DNA from: Bidens hawaiensis
Lineage: Eukaryota; Streptophyta; Magnoliopsida; Asterales; Asteraceae
DNA length: 64,000 nt
Reading direction: 5' to 3'
Assembly: GCA_021521415.1 (NCBI GenBank)
Contig: JAIQDT010002851.1
Location: 1-64,000 of the forward strand
In this document: positions 58,191 to 64,000 of the stretch, one piece after another
How the letters are laid out: every line of letters starts with the position of its first letter
Position numbering within the stretch: the first letter of the stretch is position 1
Notes under the pieces: model-generated
What the model was told of the DNA's origin: nothing
Database searches by the model: none
What the model saw: only the letters and a program-made list of their open reading frames with translations
Position numbers and translations under genes: made by a program

Positions 58191-59605
58191 GCATGAGACC
58201 AACAAATCTAATTCGATTTCAGGGGCCTCCCCTCCCAAATATGCACAGCCTCAGCCATTATAATATTATAGAGGACAATAACCGGTTAAGGAATCCAAAT
58301 TCACAACAAAAAAAAACACAAAATCAAATTTACATAAGGACTTGTTTCTTTTCTACATTATTCTTTTACCTAAGATATTGCTTCTCTATCACTACTAAAA
58401 GTTGATCCTTTTTACAAGAAGATCAATCTCCACGTGCTTTATATATGCTGATGAAACGCGTGACTAACTGCTAAATATGTGGCACTAATATTGTCATATC
58501 ACCGTTTAGGTGGACAAGGAAGAGTAATATGCGACTGATCATGTAAAGTAGATGCAATCCAACAAAGCTCATCACTATTGTGAGCAAGAGCACACTGCTT
58601 AGCCTACGTACTTCGAGCAATTATATGTCGTTTTTGAAACTCTAACCGATTAGTTTGGCTCCAAAGAAAGCGCAATAACTTGTAGTAGATCGACGATCAT
58701 GGGGCATACAATCAATCAATACCAAAATAAGCATGCATGACAAAGCTAGTCAATCTCTTAATATAGTTAACTCATGAGATATAGTACCTTAAGGCACCGC
58801 AAAATACACTTAACAATAACCAAATATCGACGATCAGTAGGTTATTGTGAAAACAAGAAACCTTGTCGACCACATACGTATTTTTGGGTCGCTTCAAGAC
58901 AAGATACTGGAGATCGAGCACCCCACGAATTTATGCTTTCTACACAAAACATTTTAAATACAAATTTCTTTTTATTTCACTCTTAACTCCAAAGCTAGTA
59001 GAATACAAAAGTACTAAAAGGGTGTTACATGAATGCCCATCTTATGTTCTTCTCATATAGCTACAAAAAGATGGCCATTTTGCCCGCCTTAGGAATTGAT
59101 CAGTTGATGATTTATAACTCTTATATTAAAAAATTCGAGCATTTTTATATCGAACCTGGTCATTGACTCCCTGACTCTTGATTCAACTTCTCAAGGGTTT
59201 TTAGATTTTACTCTTATTAGAATTAATTCTTCTGCATTTATTTACCAAAGTCATTCAAATATAGTAATATTGAAAGCCACTAATCACTAATTCCAGTTTC
59301 ACATATTTAAACAACCAAAATTATTTCCAATTCAATCTCAACATAAAATAGAGAAATAAAATTTTTACTTATTGTATTTAACACCAAAATATATAGCACG
59401 TAACATAATAACATGCATTATATATAAGTTTGAAAACTATAAACGATATCAATCGAATTCGTGTTGTAGCGTCATCAACACAACACTCCTAATTATCAAC
59501 CCCCCCCCAACCCCACCCCCACTTTGTATATATATGATCATGCTTCCTTCACTAAAAAGCATCTCTCTCTCTCTCACACACACACACACATATGATTATT
59601 GCCCC
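58191..59605. other. 5' region of bHLH copy B, includes the Copia RNase H fossil
   Basis: Colinear with 29757-31176. The decayed Copia RT/RNase H fragment lies at about 58395-58900 on the minus strand (same motif pieces as copy A). C-run and TC/CA repeats just upstream of the TATA box differ in length from copy A. Confidence 0.55.
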
Positions 59606-59613
59606 TATAAATA
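59606..59613 (+). promoter_or_regulatory. TATA box of bHLH copy B
   Basis: gcccctataaatatat, 45 bases before ATG 59651, identical to copy A. Confidence 0.6.
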
Positions 59614-60448
59614 TATTTGAAGAGTGAGTTACCCTAGCAAATAAAGGCACATGGATATCCTTTTACACTACAAAAACCCTAATTTCCATTCTTCTTCACT
59701 AGTCATAACAAACGAAAAAAGCAGCAACTCATGTCATAGAAAAGAAGGTGATCATAAGAAGAGGAACAAGAGAACCAACAACAAGATCAACACCAAAGTG
59801 AAGCTCTCCACTGACCCACAAAGTGTAGCTGCAAGAGAAAGAAGACACAGAATCAGTGAGAAGTTGAAGATCCTAAGAAGTTTGATCCCAGGTGGTGACA
59901 CAAGGAACATGGACACAGTTTCCATGCTTGAAGAAGTCATTCAGTATGTCAAACACTTGAAATCCCAGATTTTTTGTAAGGCCCCGTTACCGGTAGCCCT
60001 ACTTTCGTGTTGGATTTACTCATAAACACAGTTCTAAATATCAGAGTTAATTAAAACATTTACGCGGAATATAAAACTTTCAAAAAAACTTTACATAATT
60101 CATAACTTGTCTCAAAACATCCTTTGTCTTTCAACATTAAAGCATTAAATTAAAACATCATAAGTCTTCAGATGCCAGATTCTTGTTCAGTGCCATGTGT
60201 CTCCTCAAGCGAGCTGCCTCATCCTACTCACCTGCGTGCATACTAAAAGTCAGCTACGCTGAGTGAGTTCTAGATAATCACATAATCATACCATTCACAT
60301 AACATTATATTCTTTCATTCATACTTTTATACTTTCATACTTTCATACTTTCTTACATTCATACTTTCTTACTTTCATACTTTCTTACTTTCTTTTGTAT
60401 TAACTTACTTTCATATCTTATGTTATAAAGAGCATTACGCCCTACATT

Positions 60449-60665
60449 CCTCGAGTATTATTAGGGCTCGGTACCCTCTTTCCTCGAGTATTATTAGGGC
60501 TCGGTACCCTCTTTCCTCGAGTATTATTAGGGCTCGGTACCCTTCTTCCTCGAATATTAGTAGGGTTCGGTTCCCTAGTTCTCGAATATTAGTAGGGTTC
60601 GATTCCCTCTTCGTTACCATACAACCATACATCATACCTCGAGTATTATTAGGGCTCGGTACCCT
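60449..60665. repeat. 33-base tandem array 1 in the solo LTR
   Basis: Units starting cctcgagtattattagggct recur at 60449, 60482 and 60515, then in degenerate form to about 60660. On the minus strand the period keeps an ORF open with a repeated GYRALIILEER-like 11-residue unit, which I regard as incidental. Confidence 0.8.
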
Positions 60666-61079
60666 TTTCGTAACCATACAACCATACATTATCATTTCTT
60701 TCTTCTATTATCTCTATCATGTTCATACACATAAACATACATAACATACTTACCTTATACATAGCGTTACAACCTGACAGTACGTGCAATATCCGAAGAT
60801 CGTTCACGTACCATCAAGCAATCATTCATACATTTCACATTATCCACATAAGGCATACACTTATCTCTTAGGATAAGTGTATTAACAAACATGTTGAGTA
60901 TGCACACAGCCCCGAAAACATAACACATAAATGGGGCTAGAAACTCACCTGAACACGGTTACGTTCTCCGTTGATCGTAATCCCTTTCTTCAGTTGTGCA
61001 CGCCTGACTGTATAACAAGTATACATATCAATTTAACTATCACTACTTATAACATCATTCTAGTCTTAATTACTACCCA

Positions 61080-61160
61080 CAACGAACGGGGTCCGGGGGC
61101 AGCGCCCCTGGCAGCGGGGTCTAGGGGCGGCAGCCCCTAGCAGGGTCCAAGGGGCAGAGC
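61080..61160. repeat. GC-rich short repeats in the solo LTR
   Basis: ggggtccgggggcagcgcccctggcagc and two near-copies (ggggtctaggggcggcagcccctagcag, shortened here to their pattern) form three GC-rich imperfect palindromes in an otherwise AT-rich LTR. Confidence 0.5.
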
Positions 61161-61262
61161 CCCTGGCTGGGGTCGAGCTGCCAGGTCAGCTTGGAAAAAT
61201 TTTATTTCCATTAACTGTCTTAACACATTTTTTCATTAGATTTTTAATTTATTTTCTAAACG

Positions 61263-61500
61263 AACTTGGCTTTAGGCGAAGTTAAACCTCAGGCGAACTT
61301 AGCTTTAGGCGAAGTTAAACCTCAGGCGAACTTAGCTTTAGGCGAAGTTAAACCTCAGGCGAACTTAGCTTTAGGCGAAGTTAAACCTCAGGCAAACTTG
61401 TCATCAGGCGAACTTAAACCTCAGGCGAACTTGTCATCAGGCGAACTTAGCTTGCAGGCGAAGTTCATCAGGCGAACTTAGCTTGCAGGCGAAGTTCATC
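61263..61500. repeat. 33-base tandem array 2 in the solo LTR
   Basis: Units of ggcgaagttaaacctcaggc plus gaacttagcttta repeat four times from about 61274, then change to a tcatcaggcgaactt variant. The plus-strand frame stays open for 71 codons with a LALGEVKPQAN-like repeat. A real protein is unlikely. Confidence 0.8.
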
Positions 61501-62270
61501 GCTTGAAGGCGAAGTTGCCCAGATGAAGGCGAAGTTGCCCAGACAGCCTGCTGTTTGGTTTCTGTCCAACATTTCGAGCGATTTTAACACCCCCGCTATG
61601 GTTCAATATCACCCACTACGCTTCTCGACCATTTCCGGTCACTTAACACTAAAAAGCTTGGATCTTTAAACTTCAAAGTTCAAGAATCTTACCTTTTTGA
61701 GCTTGTTGGATCTTGTTTCCTTGCTTAATCACAACCAACCGCTCTCTCTTCTCTCTCGGATCTTGGTCTCTCTCTACGGCTCTCGGCCTCTCTCTCTCTC
61801 CTCGGATCTCGGCCGCCGGTCGGCTTGTGTATGGGGTGTGTGTGTGTGTTTGGAAGTGTGAAGGAATAGATGTAAATGAAGATATTTTTGGGTTTAGGGG
61901 ATATTTATATCCCTTAAATCCCATTCTCATTTAACCCATCTCAATTAATCCAAGTCCCTGATCCGCTCCTACCCGATATTAATAATTAAAAACGCGAAAT
62001 CACTAACATAACTTTCTTTATTCAACATTACAAATTTTAGGATGTTACATTTTGCTTCACCAAACAATGATACGTTTTCAAAACCTTGATGAATATCGTG
62101 ATCATGATGCTAGTAGAAACTATAATCATGGTGATCAAGATTTTCATTTTCACTCTTTTGATCATTTCTTTGGTGAATACCAACACCATGAAATGTTACC
62201 ACAGCTAGCGTTTGCTGATCAAGGATCTTCCTTTAAAGTTGATGATCATCATCATGAGATTTATCCATGA

Positions 62271-63837
62271 ACTTGTCTTTCTAGTTTCTACTATATACAT
62301 ATACATATTTTCTTAGTTAAGAATCTAGTCTAGCTAGATCTTTGTAAGACTATGTTATAGCTTATAAGGGATGTTTCATGATGTGGTTAAGAATGTTTTG
62401 GATGTGTATTCATGAAATATAACCTGTATATCCTGTTGTATGGTGCATTGGTGTCACTTTTAATATGTAATGATTACCTGTGCTGTCAAATATTTTGGAT
62501 GGCAGAATGAACAAATCAGAAGTTAAGAACTTTAGTTCAGAGATATTTGATCTCTAATTCATTTTTTTTTCCTATGAAGCTTAACTATTAGTGTGATGAT
62601 CCCAAATCTTGGTTGTTTTGATCATAATTTATTATCATCTAATCATCTTTAAGAAATAATGACAAGACACAATATAATTATAAATCAAATTTCTAAACAA
62701 TTAACTTGATTTAGCTAAAACTGATAGAATGATTAGTTACATGAATTGATTTGGTTTTCATATATCTATTAGGCTTCTTTGTTTGGTGTACTAGGTACTT
62801 ATGCAAACACAACTAATTAAACATGTTCATGTCCTTGTCTTGTTGAGGGTGTGTCCGATGAAGTGCGGACTAGCCAGTAAACCCAAGCGTTCAAATACAA
62901 ATATAGCAAAATGATCATCAAATAGTTGGCCCGTTCCATTCTCCCATCATCATAACAGTGCACGCCCTAATGCATATGCCTCGCAACAATAGAGATAAAA
63001 TTGGAACAAGTTGACCCATGTTTATTTATTATCATTTCTTTGGAATCTTCAAGAATTTGGCTATATTTTCAATTCAATCGTCTTGCTCTATAGGAATAAG
63101 ATGTCATTTCATTCCTTCAAAGAGAACTATAAGTCATAAGTCACAAGATTAGAGAAGTTTTCACTATCTTTCTTTGATTACAAGATAAAGATTCATTTCT
63201 ATCTACATATATAATATGTTTGTTTAGATTTATAGTTGTCAGATCGTGACTTGATGTACCAAAAGTTTTCATTTCGTTGCATCCAATATTAAGTGTTGAA
63301 GTGAAGCAAAAAAATTATAAATTCTCTCATTTTTAACAAAGAAATAGAAAATGTTTAGGGGATGTTTGGAAGCCTCTTAATGAATCGGTCAAAGGTATGG
63401 TGTGTTTGATTCACTAAAAAGACACCTTTTAATGGTTCATGGAGCCTCTTAATGTGTATATTTCAGAAGCATGCTGAATAATTCATATCCTACCTCTTAA
63501 TTGGTCAGACGTCTTAGTAAGATAGCCAAACCACTCCTTAATAAGTTAGCAAACATAAAAAGTATTGAATAGAAAGGCTGTTCTTTTTCTTGATCTCATG
63601 AATAAGATCTAAGAATCCATTTAGTTGGTGGAATAAGATGGAAACATGTATGAGGATCAACCGGTAATGGCCGGGCTAGAGGATTGATATTTCCTTAGCA
63701 TTTATTTTAGAAAATGAATACATATGATTCATGAGTCGTAAGAAGGAAAATTCATGATTTAGCTAGGTGCTTTATAATTAAAAAGAATAATCAAAATGAA
63801 TTTACTTAGGTGGCTAATTCATGGGCCAATCAATGGA
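62271..63837. other. 3' flank of bHLH copy B
   Basis: Colinear with 31737-33303. Only the MITE at 63358-63537 is recognised. Confidence 0.5.
63358..63537. mobile_element. Tourist-like MITE, copy B
   Basis: Same 180-base element and tta flanks as at 32824-33003. Confidence 0.5.
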
Positions 63838-63842
63838 TAGCA

Positions 63843-64000
63843 TATTGCAGATAATCGAATTGTTGATAACAATATGTAGAGAGAATGATAATTGAGAATT
63901 TTTGATATAATATTCTTTGATAACCGTCGTATACATTAGGGAGGCATATATATACCCCTTAGGTGTAGATAATATTATCCAATCAACATGATTCTGATTG
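63843..64000 (-). repeat. Start of the Tork-like Copia LTR, copy B (cut by window end)
   Basis: The target half-site tagca (63838-63842) and the first 158 LTR bases match 33309-33467. At gagaattttt it agrees with the other LTR of copy A (37763-38033) rather than with 33309-33579, so that difference arose in copy A after the duplication. Confidence 0.9.

Larger units (their letters stand above)
59975..62049 (-). repeat. Solo LTR (2.1 kb) inside bHLH copy B
   Basis: On the minus strand it starts TGTAACATCC and ends GGGGCCTTACA, typical plant Ty3 LTR ends. The flank is (a)tttt on both sides, with one extra T on the left, so the exact 5-base duplication is ambiguous. Copy A has the empty site cccagattttgcttc at 31504-31518. 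On the minus strand a TATA-like gggatataaatatccc is near 61910. No gene is inside; two different 33-base tandem arrays are (60449-60660 and 61263-61500). Confidence 0.85.
59651..62270 (+). pseudogene. LAX1/ROX-type bHLH transcription factor, copy B, split by a solo LTR
   Basis: The 5' part (59651-59974) encodes the intact basic region and helix 1 that copy A has lost ([31 protein letters not shown]) and helix 2 ([20 protein letters not shown]). The reading frame then runs into a solo LTR and stops at 60023-60025 after a foreign tail, 124 codons in all. The 3' part resumes at 62050 with LHQTMIRFQNLDEY and ends IYP at 62270. A truncated product would still hold a full bHLH domain, so residual or dominant-negative activity is possible if the transcript is stable; that is inference. 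The loop GGDTRNMDT is two residues longer than the GGSKMDT I recall for the family. Confidence 0.85.
47910..64000 (+). repeat. Segmental duplication, copy B (continues beyond the window)
   Basis: Colinear with copy A from 11357. Private features of B are the Harbinger insertion, two solo LTRs and the absence of about 1.5 kb present in A. The break falls in the third codon of the Copia gag with only ag shared across the two flanks, so end joining with little homology is the likely mechanism. Confidence 0.85.

Noticed and set aside
60435..60695. 86-codon minus-strand ORF with GYRALIILEER repeats
   Set aside because: Same reason: a by-product of a 33-base tandem array in an LTR.
61266..61481. 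71-codon ORF with LALGEVKPQAN repeats in the solo LTR
   Set aside because: It arises from a 33-base tandem array, which keeps any open frame open. No start context or conserved flank supports a protein.

Overview
This window is intergenic, repeat-dominated DNA from a flowering plant nuclear genome. The evidence is nested LTR retrotransposons with plant-type tRNA-Met primer sites, CACTA, hAT and PIF/Harbinger elements, GT-AG introns of 59-93 bases, and a LAX1/ROX-type bHLH gene. The style of the Ty3 and Harbinger elements recalls Asteraceae; that is a low-confidence impression from memory, since no search was possible. There is no bacterial feature, rRNA, tRNA gene or CRISPR array.

Layout. 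Bases 1-2,960 hold a decayed LINE fragment, a tRNA-type SINE head and AT-rich DNA. From 2,960 to 12,120 lies a truncated Copia element (LTR, leader, gag), split by a nested Ty3/Gypsy element (4,292-11,117) whose pol is fused by deletion to its 3' LTR. From about 11,357 a large segment begins that recurs from 47,910 to the window end, displaced by about 36.55 kb: a segmental, probably tandem, duplication. Copy A runs 11,357 to about 47,909. Copy B starts at 47,910 and leaves the window. Both share Copia gag, a 178-base tandem repeat, an accggaacc-rich element, a CACTA element, an old Copia RNase H fossil, the bHLH gene, a Tourist-like MITE and the edge of a Tork-like Copia element. The right part of copy A also holds a hAT MITE and an intact Copia element with a 1,443-codon gag-pol ORF.

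Changes since duplication. Copy A gained a 9.4-kb pol-less Ty3 element (20,133-29,574) carrying an intact five-exon antisense gene of 914 codons, and lost 25 bases inside the bHLH domain. Copy B gained a PIF/Harbinger element carrying only a Myb-like ORF1 (50,741-52,536), an inverted solo LTR (57,148-58,185) and a 2.1-kb solo LTR inside the bHLH gene (59,975-62,049). It also lacks about 1.5 kb (A 14,521-16,062), probably by deletion. Several insertions are proven by a matching empty site in the other copy.

Biology. The only host-type gene is the bHLH gene. Both copies are broken by unrelated lesions, so this locus has probably lost the function twice. The other coding capacity belongs to transposable elements. 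Only the 41.4-45.7 kb Copia polyprotein and the antisense gene at 24.2-27.3 kb look intact.
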